From DATJXG01 sp035500455 (GTDB lineage: Bacteria > Acidobacteriota > Terriglobia > Terriglobales > Acidobacteriaceae), in the NCBI GenBank assembly GCA_035500455.1, contig DATJXG010000094.1:1-17634 (forward strand): a stretch of DNA of 17,634 nt, given 5' to 3'. The notes beneath the pieces were generated by a model, which had not been told where the DNA came from, ran no database searches, and worked only from the letters and a program-made list of their open reading frames with translations. Positions 1 through 6,746 of the stretch are shown here, piece after piece. Position 1 is the first letter of the stretch; each line of letters starts with the position of its first letter. A program made the translations under genes and the position numbers.

Positions 1-1
1 C

Positions 2-766
2 GATCCCGCGATCGGCGAGACCGCCGGCATCCATTGGCATATGAACATCGCCAACAAGATCGACTACGTTGCCGCCGACGAGAAGCGGCAGATCATCCCC
101 TACATCCACGTGCAGGATATGCAGGGGGGCGTGACCGAGTACTACGCCAAAGATTCAACCATGAGCAAGCAGCAGATCGCGCAGGCGCCCAGGCGCCGCA
201 TGGACTGCGTGGACTGCCACAACCGCCCCTCGCATATCTACGTGCCGCCGGACCTTGCGGTGGACCAGGCGCTCGTCGCGCACAAGCTGGACGTTTCTCT
301 GCCCTATATCAAGCAGCAGGCGGTGGCGGCGCTGACCGGGACTTACGCGACCACCGATGCCGCGGTGGAAGCGATCGCGGAATCCATCCATGGGTTTTAC
401 GAAAGCAAATATCCCCAGGTGGCGCAAAGCAAGCAGCTCGAAATCCGCGATGCGATTTCCACCCTGCAGGAGATCTTCCGCCGAACCACCTTCCCTGAGA
501 TGAAGCTGAACTGGCAGACCCACCCCAACAATCTCGGCCACTTCTACTTCAACGGCTGTTTCCGCTGCCACGACGGCCAGCACGTGAGCCCGGAAGGCAA
601 AGTGATAAGCAAAGATTGCGACACCTGCCACACCGTGATCGGACAGGAAGAGGGCGGCGTCAGCCTGGCCGCCATGCCCAAGGTGAACTTTCAACATCCG
701 GTGGATTTGGGAGACATGACCCAGGTGAACTGCAGCGACTGCCACACCGGCGGCACCGGCCCGTAG
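2..766 (+). CDS. NapC/NirT-type multiheme cytochrome c, 3' part
   Basis: This is the C-terminal 254 residues of a c-type cytochrome; the reading frame is open to the left edge, so the start and any membrane anchor lie outside the window. Four CXXCH heme-attachment motifs are visible: CVDCH (bases 206-220), CFRCH (557-571), CDTCH (617-631) and CSDCH (731-745). The first continues as NRPSH, a signature of NapC/NirT-like multiheme cytochromes. About 110 residues without heme motifs, rich in Ala, Gln and acidic residues, separate the first heme from the C-terminal cluster of three, and a conserved-looking FNGCFRCHDGQH stretch opens that cluster. The likely role is electron transfer between the quinone pool or membrane and a periplasmic oxidoreductase; the partner cannot be seen here. 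The family call is fairly safe, the exact subfamily is not. A GTAGG palindrome follows the stop. Confidence 0.85.
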   Translation, partial: DPAIGETAGIHWHMNIANKIDYVAADEKRQIIPYIHVQDMQGGVTEYYAKDSTMSKQQIAQAPRRRMDCVDCHNRPSHIYVPPDLAVDQALVAHKLDVSLPYIKQQAVAALTGTYATTDAAVEAIAESIHGFYESKYPQVAQSKQLEIRDAISTLQEIFRRTTFPEMKLNWQTHPNNLGHFYFNGCFRCHDGQHVSPEGKVISKDCDTCHTVIGQEEGGVSLAAMPKVNFQHPVDLGDMTQVNCSDCHTGGTGP

Positions 767-807
767 AAGCTATCTCGTAAACACCGCCAGGAATCGCCGT
801 GGCAAAT

Positions 808-864
808 GTAGGCGCGGGCGTCCTCGCCCGTGCTGCCGCAAGCACGGGCGAGAGCCCGCGCTGA
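808..864 (+). repeat. GTAGG palindromic repeat, copy A
   Basis: The element begins GTAGGCGC and folds into a long GC-rich hairpin. The left arm (812-834) and right arm (841-861) pair almost perfectly, with a 12-bp run (CTCGCCCGTGCT against AGCACGGGCGAG) and a second 7-bp run, around a GCCGCA loop. It lies between the cytochrome stop and the 3' end of the convergent DUF72 gene. The opening GTAGG and the palindromic plan resemble copies B and C, but its second half differs. There is no T-tract, so it is not a textbook rho-independent terminator, though it could slow transcription from both sides. Confidence 0.65.
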
Positions 865-892
865 GCGACGACAACCCAACTCCGCGCACACT

Positions 893-1840
893 CTAAGCCA
901 GCAGCGGAAGCGACGTCGAATCCCCCTCATCCGGCAGCGCATCCGCAATCTTCCGCAAAGCCGGATAGTGCCGCAGCAGCGGTTCCGGCGCCTGCACCCG
1001 CTGTCCCGTCAGCATATGTTTGAGCTGCAGGGCATTCGCCCCGGCCTTGGCCTCGAAGTGATTATTGGTCACTACGTACGTGACTTGCGCCTGGCCGGCG
1101 ATGCGCTGAATCTTTTCTTTCCATCCCGTCAGCTCCGCTTCACTGTAAAGATAGTTATAACGGTCGGAGCCGCGCTCGGCTTCAAACCACTTGTCGTAGT
1201 TGCGGCCGTGCAGGCGGACATATCCCACCGCCGAAGTTACATACTCGGTCGGCTCCAGCGACCGCCCGATCTGCGGCTGGTCGATATTGCAGAATGACAC
1301 ATTCTTACGCGCGAAATTTGCGATCGTCTCCGGATTGTCCCAGCTGGAGTGCCGCACTTCCACCACCCGCGGATACTCGGTGAACTGCCGCAGCAGCGTG
1401 TCGATGTATTCGCGGTTCAGCGGCGTGTTCTTGTAGGAAACCGGAAACTGAATCAGCAGCGCGCCCAGCTTCCCGGTCGAAGCCAACGCGTCGAGGCCTT
1501 CGCGCGCCAGGCGCTCATCTTCGTCATTGGGGCGGATGCTGGCGGCCGAAGTCGGTTCTGTAGCCGCCAGAGGAGAATGCGTAAACGACCGGTGCAGCTT
1601 GGCGGTGAACATGAAATCCGGATTCACCGCGCCTGCCCGGCGCGCCCACAGCTTGGCCAGCTCCGGCTTGATGTGCCCGTAGAAGGAAGTATTCACCTCC
1701 ACCATGTCGAAGCAGCGCGCCACGAACTCCAGCGGATGCTGCTTGCGGCGCTGCATGCCCGGAGGGTAGAAAACGCCCTCCCAGTCCTTGTAGGACCAGC
1801 CGGCCGTGCCCACCCGAATTTGCGGCATGGAGGGATTCAT
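893..1840 (-). CDS. DUF72 domain protein (YecE-like)
   Basis: The 315-residue protein is a standard-length DUF72 (YecE) family member with a predicted TIM-barrel-like fold. Visible family features are the N-terminal VGTAGWSYKDWEG block (about residues 9-21) followed by FYPPG, the VEVNTSFYGH block (about 48-57), FTAKLHRSFTH (about 77-87), LGALLIQFP (about 126-134), VEVRHSSW (about 159-166) and a late YVVTNNHFEAKAG stretch. The biochemical function of the family is not established, and none can be inferred from context. It is cytoplasmic, with no signal peptide or membrane segment. The start at 1840 has no Shine-Dalgarno sequence; a TACAAT -10-like box ends 6 bp before it, so transcription may begin at the start codon. 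A second Met four codons in is an alternative. Confidence 0.88.
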   Translation of the reverse strand: MNPSMPQIRVGTAGWSYKDWEGVFYPPGMQRRKQHPLEFVARCFDMVEVNTSFYGHIKPELAKLWARRAGAVNPDFMFTAKLHRSFTHSPLAATEPTSAASIRPNDEDERLAREGLDALASTGKLGALLIQFPVSYKNTPLNREYIDTLLRQFTEYPRVVEVRHSSWDNPETIANFARKNVSFCNIDQPQIGRSLEPTEYVTSAVGYVRLHGRNYDKWFEAERGSDRYNYLYSEAELTGWKEKIQRIAGQAQVTYVVTNNHFEAKAGANALQLKHMLTGQRVQAPEPLLRHYPALRKIADALPDEGDSTSLPLLA

Positions 1841-1846
1841 CGCGTG

Positions 1847-1852
1847 ATTGTA
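1847..1852 (-). promoter_or_regulatory. Candidate -10 box for the DUF72 gene (possible leaderless start)
   Basis: Read on the minus strand the hexamer is TACAAT, one base from the sigma70 consensus. Six bases separate it from the ATG at 1840, which puts the expected transcription start on the A of the start codon. No convincing -35 hexamer is seen at 16-18 bp, and no Shine-Dalgarno sequence exists. The call rests on position and on one hexamer only. Confidence 0.3.
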
Positions 1853-2097
1853 ATTCGTTTGTTCGAGGGTACGACGAAAAGCGCTAAACTTGCATGCTTA
1901 GAGCTAAGCCAGGCCAACCCAGGCAGCCGGGACGAACACCCAGCAAGTCTCTGGGCGAACTCAGCGGATGTTCTCAGCGACCTCGGCGATTTAAGATGTT
2001 GCCCCTGCCGGCGCCATGCAATGTCTTAAGCTTGCAGAGTCGTCAAAGGAGCTGACAAATTAAGAAGTGATTCCAAGCTAAGCCGCTTACGCTTTCG

Positions 2098-2445
2098 ATG
2101 AACTGTATGAGGTCGAACTTGACGAAACTCGAACGCATCCTCGCCGCGCCGTTCTTATTTTTCGCAGTCCATGCCCCAGCCCAAACCCAGCCGCCTGACG
2201 CGACCCTGACCGCGAACCCCGTCTACCGGAAAAACTGCGCCAAGTGCCACGGCAAGACCGCTGAAGGCCGCCACTTCGGCGGACCCTCTCTCGTCTCCGA
2301 AAAGACCACCGCCGCCACCGCCGCCGACTTGCGCGCCATGATCAGCAACGGCAAAGGCCGTATGCCAAAATACTCCAGCAAACTTACCCCCGAAGAAATC
2401 GATAAGCTGGTCGAGCAAATCCAGGCCTCCGCAAAGGACAAGTAG
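2098..2445 (+). CDS. Small secreted monoheme cytochrome c
   Basis: The 115-residue protein has an N-terminal export signal (basic start, hydrophobic stretch about 15-24, likely cleavage after the Ala-Pro-Ala region near residue 28). One heme motif, CAKCH, lies at residues 47-51. Met89 in the GRMPKYSSKLT segment is the likely distal axial ligand, and the C-terminal TPEEIDKLVEQIQ helix is typical of small class I cytochromes (cytochrome c6/cbb3-III-like, about 80 residues mature). It should be a periplasmic electron shuttle; donor and acceptor are unknown. It stands alone, with a minus-strand gene on each side, so it is not in an operon with the multiheme cytochrome at the left edge. The start is uncertain: Met1 and Met4 are both possible and neither has a clear ribosome-binding site. 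Confidence 0.85.
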   Translation: MNCMRSNLTKLERILAAPFLFFAVHAPAQTQPPDATLTANPVYRKNCAKCHGKTAEGRHFGGPSLVSEKTTAATAADLRAMISNGKGRMPKYSSKLTPEEIDKLVEQIQASAKDK

Positions 2446-2460
2446 ATCCGATCCGCTTAT

Positions 2461-2494
2461 CGCTCACGAAGCCGGTTCGGGTAGCGCGTGAGCG
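2461..2494. terminator. Inverted repeat between convergent genes
   Basis: Perfect 8-bp arms CGCTCACG (2461-2468) and CGTGAGCG (2487-2494) flank an 18-base loop. It lies between the convergent cytochrome c gene and the minus-strand hypothetical gene, so it could end transcripts from either side. There is no T-tract, so confidence is low. Confidence 0.3.
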
Positions 2495-2513
2495 TGGCAA
2501 AGATCCTCTTGGC

Positions 2514-2996
2514 TCAGGGGCGTGTCTTCGCTGAGGCTGTTAGGACAGCGTTCAAATTTGCCTCCAACTCTTCGACGGGCATCAGTCCAGTTATGCGAAG
2601 GCTGAAGTGCGCTCTAGGACGGTAGAGAATCTTCCATCGGCCCGAACGATCAATCGTCATGTCCGGGTGTAACGGCGTGATGCCAAAGGCGTCGTCGCTT
2701 TGCAGTGCGATGACAGAACGCCTCCAGCTATGCCTGCCAACACCGACTTGACAATCAAACGCCATGATTCTGGTGCCACGTGGCTCCCCATCAATCACAT
2801 TCGAGACCTTCGAAAAGCGATAAAACGGTGTTCCTTCTAGTGTTAGCGATCTGGGTAGAGCGTTCCCAAGGTAATGCATACCTGAACGAATCGCTAAGGC
2901 TCGAACCGCATCTGCGCGAAAGCGCTCAGAAGTATGGACTACGTAAAGCAGGAGCAACACCAAGCCTGCCATCAGGATGAGAGGAACAGCGTTCAC
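2514..2996 (-). CDS. Hypothetical protein with an N-terminal membrane anchor
   Basis: The 160-residue product is not assigned to a named family. A hydrophobic stretch at residues 4-20 (LILMAGLVLLLLYVV) is a predicted single membrane anchor. The rest is a soluble domain with a beta-rich pattern, including an FYRFSKVSNVIDG segment, an IMAFDCQVGVGRHSW segment and a VIALQS strand. The start codon is GTG at 2996; an in-frame TGA lies directly before it, so the protein cannot start earlier. Met9 (2972) is an alternative start, and neither has a visible ribosome-binding site. Codon usage is less GC-biased than that of its neighbours. It is transcribed away from the radical SAM gene. No function is proposed. 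Confidence 0.6.
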   Translation of the reverse strand: MNAVPLILMAGLVLLLLYVVHTSERFRADAVRALAIRSGMHYLGNALPRSLTLEGTPFYRFSKVSNVIDGEPRGTRIMAFDCQVGVGRHSWRRSVIALQSDDAFGITPLHPDMTIDRSGRWKILYRPRAHFSLRITGLMPVEELEANLNAVLTASAKTRP

Positions 2997-3084
2997 TCAA
3001 ACGAAGTTTACATCAGCATTAACATCGCCATAGCACTCCTTGGCCCACTTCGCGGTTTCTGCCGCCTACATACTTCATTCTGCT

Positions 3085-3113
3085 TTGACACAGCCCACCC
3101 GCAGATGTACTAT
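3085..3113 (+). promoter_or_regulatory. Near-consensus sigma70 promoter for the radical SAM gene
   Basis: A perfect -35 TTGACA (3085-3090), a 17-bp spacer and TACTAT (3108-3113) give the best sigma70-type promoter in the window. The predicted start of transcription is near 3120, leaving a leader of about 17 bases that contains an AAAGGCG purine tract before the ATG at 3137. Confidence 0.75.
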
Positions 3114-3136
3114 AGGCGAACAAAAGGCGAATCACT

Positions 3137-4141
3137 ATGGCCTCTTTTCCTTTGCTCCCGGAAGTCTCTCCGCAGTTGGTGGGAATCGCCCGGCTAGCTG
3201 CGGCTGGCGAATCGCTGCGCCAGGGGCATGATGTCGAGTACTTCACCCTGCCCGCCAAGTCGTTGCTGAACCGCTGTACCGGCGTGCGCATGCCCTTTAC
3301 CTGGACCATCAATCCTTACCGCGGCTGCGAATTCGCCTGTAAATACTGCTACGCCCGCTACACCCACGAATTCATGGAAATGCGCGAAGGCGTGGACTTC
3401 GAGCGCAAAATCTACGTCAAGCAGCACGCCGCTGATCTGCTGCGCCAGGAACTGCGCCACGTCAAGCCCGGCGAAGAGATCGCCATCGGCACTGCGACCG
3501 ATCCCTACCAGCCCGCGGAAAAAAAGTTTGAGGTCACGCGCGGCATCCTCGAAGAGCTGGCGCGGCACGGCGGGCTCGAACTGGGCATCGTGACCAAGTC
3601 GAGCCTGGTATTGCGCGACCTGGATTTGCTGCGGCAGGTGGCGCGCAACAATCGGCTCAACGTCAGCGTGACGGTCACGACGCTGGACACTCAGCTGGCA
3701 AGAATTCTCGAGCCGCGCGCTCCCCGTCCCGACCTGCGCATGGAAGCGGTGCGCCGCCTCAATCTGGAAGGCATCTCGGCGGGCGTGAGTTGTGCGCCGG
3801 TGCTGCCGGGGATCACCGATTTGCTGAAAAATCTGGAAACTGTAGTCCGCGCTACCGCGGAGGCCGGCGGTAAATACATTTTCGCCAACGCATTATTCCT
3901 GAAGCCGTGCTCGGCGGCGGTGTTTCTCCCATTTCTAGAGAAGGAATTCCCCAAACTGGTGGAAGCCTACCGCTTGCGCTATCAGGACCGAGCGTTCGTT
4001 CCCAAAAGTTACAGTCAGCGAATCTCGCAACTGATGGCGCGGTTGCGCGAAAAATATGGGATCAAGAACAGCTACGAACGTTATCAGGGGCGGAGGCCGG
4101 CAGCTGCGATGAGCCCGCAGATGGGGCTGTTTGCGAGCTGA
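3137..4141 (+). CDS. SPL-like radical SAM protein (PA0069/Rv2578c type)
   Basis: The 334-residue protein carries the radical SAM iron-sulfur motif C-x3-C-x2-C as Cys64, Cys68 and Cys71 in CEFACKYCYAR, preceded by INPYRGC. This arrangement fits the spore-photoproduct-lyase-like branch seen in the PA0069 and Rv2578c families. Further features are IGTATDPYQPAEKK (about 117-130), the VTKSSLVLRDLDLL segment (about 152-165) and VSVTVTTLD. Members bind a 4Fe-4S cluster and S-adenosylmethionine to make a 5'-deoxyadenosyl radical; the substrate of this branch is not known, and DNA repair is only a guess from the SplB resemblance. It is cytoplasmic and of normal length. It has its own strong promoter and is monocistronic; a palindromic repeat follows. 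Confidence 0.87.
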   Translation: MASFPLLPEVSPQLVGIARLAAAGESLRQGHDVEYFTLPAKSLLNRCTGVRMPFTWTINPYRGCEFACKYCYARYTHEFMEMREGVDFERKIYVKQHAADLLRQELRHVKPGEEIAIGTATDPYQPAEKKFEVTRGILEELARHGGLELGIVTKSSLVLRDLDLLRQVARNNRLNVSVTVTTLDTQLARILEPRAPRPDLRMEAVRRLNLEGISAGVSCAPVLPGITDLLKNLETVVRATAEAGGKYIFANALFLKPCSAAVFLPFLEKEFPKLVEAYRLRYQDRAFVPKSYSQRISQLMARLREKYGIKNSYERYQGRRPAAAMSPQMGLFAS

Positions 4142-4156
4142 ACTGGAGGCGCAGAG

Positions 4157-4210
4157 GGTACGTAACCTTGCTCACTCCGCTCGCGGGACAGGCGGGGCGG
4201 CTGCCCCTAC
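4157..4210 (-). repeat. GTAGG palindromic repeat, copy B
   Basis: Read on the minus strand, the element runs from GTAGGGGC to TACC. Its second half, GTCCCGCGAGCGGAGTGAGC, matches copy C (8766-8814) at 18 of 20 positions. It lies between two convergent genes. Its first bases overlap the end of the HtrA-like gene: the TAG of GTAGGGGC (4207-4209) is that gene's stop codon. Confidence 0.7.
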
Positions 4211-5259
4211 GCGGGTGTCGCTTCTTCGGGCACTACCTGCAGTTCCAGCTTTTCGGTCCAGCGCAGAATCGTCAGCTTGCTGCTCGCGCCTACCTTGGCG
4301 TCGGTCAGCAGGCGGTGCAGGTCATCGACGCCGGCCACCGGCTTCCCATCGAGAGCGACGATCACGTCGTTCTCGCGCACCCCCGCGCGTTTGGCCGGGC
4401 TGCCTTCGGTCACGCCCAAGACCACCACTCCGCTTTCCTGCGACAGGTCGTAGAACCTCACCAGTCGCCGGTGCAAAGGGACAGTCTGCGCCTCAACTCC
4501 AATGTAGCTGCGGCGAATGCGTCCTTCGCGCAGCAAGCGGCTGGCCACGAATTTCGCGGTGTTGATGCCGATGGCGAAGCACAAGCCCTGCGCTCCCATG
4601 ATGGTCGCGGTGTTCACGCCCACCACGCTGCCGTCGGAGGTCACCAGCGGTCCGCCGGAATTGCCTGGGTTCAGCGAGGCATCGGTCTGAATTACGTCGT
4701 CGATCAGTCGCCCGGAATAGGAGCGCAGGGAACGTCCCAGGGCGCTGACGACGCCGGCGGTCACCGTGTACTGGAAGCCATAGGGATTGCCGATCGCAAT
4801 CGCCAACTGGCCAACGCGCAACTTCTGCGAGTCGCCCAGAGGCGCCGCCACCAGTCCCGGCGTGTCGATGCCTCCGCCGATCTGGCCATCAATCTGGATC
4901 ACCGCCAAGTCTGTAGCTGGATCGTCGCCGATGGTGTGAGCAGGGAAGTGGCGGCCGTCGGCCAGGGCGACTTCGATGCGGCGGGCCCCATGAACTACGT
5001 GGCTGTTGGTGAGTGCCAGGCCATCAGGCGCAAAGATGAATCCCGAGCCGCCGCCCTGGCGCTCGCGCGATTCTCCGGAGCGGGTCTTTACTCCCTGCGT
5101 GACTTCGATCTTCACCACCGACGGGCTGATTTTCTCCGCCGCTCCAACCACCGCCTGCGAATACGCATCAAGTAAAAGCGTGTCCGAGGCCGGTTTTGCT
5201 GTGGTTTCGAGCATGCTGCCGCTGAAGTCGGCGACAGGAATTGCAATCTGATTTTCCAT
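4207..5259 (-). CDS. HtrA/DegP-like serine protease with PDZ domain, no signal peptide
   Basis: The 350-residue protein has a trypsin-like S1C protease domain (about 35-245) with an intact catalytic triad: His87 in TNSHVV, Asp117 in ATDLAVI and Ser201 in GNSGGP. A PDZ domain follows (about 253-340, with SPAKRAGVRENDVIVALDG). Classical HtrA proteins are exported or membrane-anchored. This one starts MENQIAIPVADF with no hydrophobic segment, and an in-frame TAA lies immediately before the ATG, so a longer signal-bearing form is excluded. A cytoplasmic quality-control or regulatory protease is therefore likely, unless export is unconventional. No Shine-Dalgarno sequence is seen. The stop codon comes from the adjoining palindromic repeat. 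It diverges from the OmpA-like lipoprotein gene. Confidence 0.88.
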   Translation of the reverse strand: MENQIAIPVADFSGSMLETTAKPASDTLLLDAYSQAVVGAAEKISPSVVKIEVTQGVKTRSGESRERQGGGSGFIFAPDGLALTNSHVVHGARRIEVALADGRHFPAHTIGDDPATDLAVIQIDGQIGGGIDTPGLVAAPLGDSQKLRVGQLAIAIGNPYGFQYTVTAGVVSALGRSLRSYSGRLIDDVIQTDASLNPGNSGGPLVTSDGSVVGVNTATIMGAQGLCFAIGINTAKFVASRLLREGRIRRSYIGVEAQTVPLHRRLVRFYDLSQESGVVVLGVTEGSPAKRAGVRENDVIVALDGKPVAGVDDLHRLLTDAKVGASSKLTILRWTEKLELQVVPEEATPA

Positions 5260-5710
5260 TTACCGAGTAGATGTGGCGAAGTGAGCTGCGGATTCAGACC
5301 CTGGCTAACGCTAACCCCTGGCTCGACGCTGCCCTCCCCGATTAAGACACGGGCGAAAATTATGGCGGACAAAGACGTTATGACGATCGAGAAATATCCG
5401 CCAGTGTTTTTTGCCAGAGACTTGCCGGCGGAACGCTGGCGCTACCGTATAAAAATTCCCCAGTTCTTGTGGGCTTTTGCCCGCGACGTGCCTGGGCCAA
5501 ACTGTTCACACCGCCGCTAGCTATTAGGTAAGTCTCTGTGCGAAAATAGGTTACGGCGCATCTTTCATTGCGGGGCCAACTGGCATCCCCCGTGCTAAAT
5601 CATGGTGTGGAACGCGAAGAGGCTTCCCGGAAAGACGTGCGCGTTTCCCACGAGTTTAGTTGGACGAAATCAGGCAACGAGGCAACATCAGAGGAAGGAG
5701 CCCTCTAAAC
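5260..5710. other. Divergent intergenic region between the protease and lipoprotein genes
   Basis: These 451 bases separate two divergent genes. They hold a short G/C hairpin (GGGC, TTTT loop, GCCC, near 5470-5482) and a weak -24/-12 match at 5581-5595. A small open frame across the left half lacks a ribosome-binding site and any recognisable motif, and is not annotated. The last 20 bases contain the lipoprotein ribosome-binding site, AGGAAGGAG at 5692-5700. Confidence 0.5.
5581..5596 (+). promoter_or_regulatory. Weak sigma54-type -24/-12 candidate upstream of the OmpA-like gene
   Basis: TGGCAT (5581-5586), five C residues and GTGCT (5592-5596) place GG and GC at the correct sigma54 spacing. 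The -12 element has G instead of the first T of TTGC. Transcription would start near 5606, about 105 bases before the ATG. The first eight bases, TGGCATCC, equal those of the better candidate at 9822. A match this degenerate can occur by chance in a window of this size. Confidence 0.3.
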
Positions 5711-6430
5711 ATGAATCGCACTTGGTTAACAGTTCTGCTGGCCACGAGCATGCTGGCTTCGGTCGGATGCGCGAGTAAGAACTATGTTCGCCAGCAAACC
5801 ACGCCACTCATCAACAAGACCAATGAACTCGACGACCTGACCGCGAAGAATTCCAAGGACATCAAGGACGTTGACACTCGCGCCCAGGCCGGCATCCAGA
5901 CCGTACAGGCGAAGGCGGCGGAAGTGGACCAGAAAGCTATGGCCGCCGATTCCCAGGCGCAGCAGGCCCAGACTTTGGCCAACAGCGCTACGCAGCGGGT
6001 GGATACGCTCACCAACACGGTCGCCAATCTCGACAACTATCGCGTAGTGACCGAAACTTCGGTGAAGTTCGGTTTTGACCGCGACAACCTGACCAAGAAA
6101 TCCAAAGACGCTCTCGATCAGCTGGCTGCTGATGTGCCCAACACTAAGGGCTACATCATCGTTCTCGAGGGCGGCACCGATTCCGTCGGCAACAAGGACT
6201 ACAACTACGGCCTCAGCGAGCGCCGCGCCAACTCTGTGATCCAGTATCTGGCGTCCAAGTACAGCGTTCCGGCGCACAAGATCTATGTGATCGGGCTGGG
6301 CAAGGATAAGCCGGTCGAGTCCAACGACACCAGTAAGGGCCGCGCCATGAACCGCCGCGTCGATGTTCGCCTGATGTCCAACACCGTGGGCGAAAACACG
6401 ACGCCATCGACAACGCCCCCTGGAAACTAA
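5711..6430 (+). CDS. OmpA-family peptidoglycan-binding lipoprotein
   Basis: The 239-residue protein has a lipoprotein signal (MNRTWLTVLLATSMLASVGC, lipid-accepting Cys20). Residues 30-110 are an Ala/Gln/Asp-rich alpha-helical, coiled-coil-like spacer. An OmpA C-terminal domain spans about 115-222: VKFGFDRDNLT, EGGTDSVGNKDYNYGLSERRA with Asp157, and GRAMNRRVDVRL with the Arg expected to bind diaminopimelate. It should tether the outer membrane to peptidoglycan, as Pal does, but with a longer spacer and GGTDS in place of the usual GHTDS. The start at 5711 is chosen over an upstream in-frame Met (5660) because it follows a strong AGGAAGGAG ribosome-binding site by 10 bases and opens the signal peptide. 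A clear terminator follows, so it is probably monocistronic. Confidence 0.9.
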   Translation: MNRTWLTVLLATSMLASVGCASKNYVRQQTTPLINKTNELDDLTAKNSKDIKDVDTRAQAGIQTVQAKAAEVDQKAMAADSQAQQAQTLANSATQRVDTLTNTVANLDNYRVVTETSVKFGFDRDNLTKKSKDALDQLAADVPNTKGYIIVLEGGTDSVGNKDYNYGLSERRANSVIQYLASKYSVPAHKIYVIGLGKDKPVESNDTSKGRAMNRRVDVRLMSNTVGENTTPSTTPPGN

Positions 6431-6465
6431 CAAGTTCCCTCCTCCCCGGAGGACTTCGCCAACAC

Positions 6466-6503
6466 AGGCCGTTTCTTACCCGAGAAACGGCCTGCCTTTT
6501 TTT
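6466..6503 (+). terminator. Rho-independent terminator after the OmpA-like gene
   Basis: A perfect 11-bp stem, AGGCCGTTTCT (6466-6476) with AGAAACGGCCT (6483-6493), encloses a 6-base loop. A run of seven T (6497-6503) follows three bases later. It lies 36 bp after the lipoprotein stop and is the clearest terminator in the window. Confidence 0.93.
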
Positions 6504-6520
6504 ATCGCGCTCCCGTTTCC

Positions 6521-6570
6521 CCTTGGTGCACCTTCGTGGCCCATAGTGTGCTTCGTGGTTAAAGCTTTTT
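6521..6570 (+). repeat. Dispersed CTTCGTGG-GTTAAAG-TTTTT repeat, copy 1
   Basis: The sequence contains CCTTCGTGG, then GCTTCGTGGTTAAAGC, then a T-run. Its second half aligns with CTTTGCGGTGAAGCGTTTTTT in the region at 9641-9717. Wording of this type is common between genes in several bacterial phyla, as far as I recall; here the support is the similarity of two intergenic copies in one window. Confidence 0.45.
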
Positions 6571-6746
6571 GCCAGCATCGGCACAACCGCCTTCATTAAA
6601 ACGTCTTCACCCCCTGCAATCGGACGGTCCCCCAGCTAAAATGGCCTCCCAACCTCCTTTGCCTTCCCTTCGGTAACTTGAAGCCCTCGTGGTAGGCTGT
6701 CAACCTGAGGCTCGGCGGCATCCGTGTCGCTGGGGGCAATACATCT

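Larger units (their letters stand above)
6431..6746. other. Intergenic region: terminator, dispersed repeat, leader of the Asp-box gene
   Basis: These 316 bases hold the lipoprotein terminator (6466-6503) and one copy of a dispersed CTTCGTGG-type repeat (6521-6570). About 175 further bases lead to the next gene. No convincing promoter was found in that last part. A GGGGG run at 6732-6736 is the only, weak, ribosome-binding candidate. Confidence 0.5.

Noticed and set aside
3907..5175. A 422-codon plus-strand open frame over the HtrA-like gene
   Set aside because: It runs antisense to an intact protease with triad and PDZ domain and overlaps the radical SAM gene end; its product has no recognisable motif.
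5281..5520. A 79-codon open frame in the gap before the OmpA-like gene
   Set aside because: It has no ribosome-binding site, no known motif and an irregular composition; the region reads better as a divergent regulatory gap.
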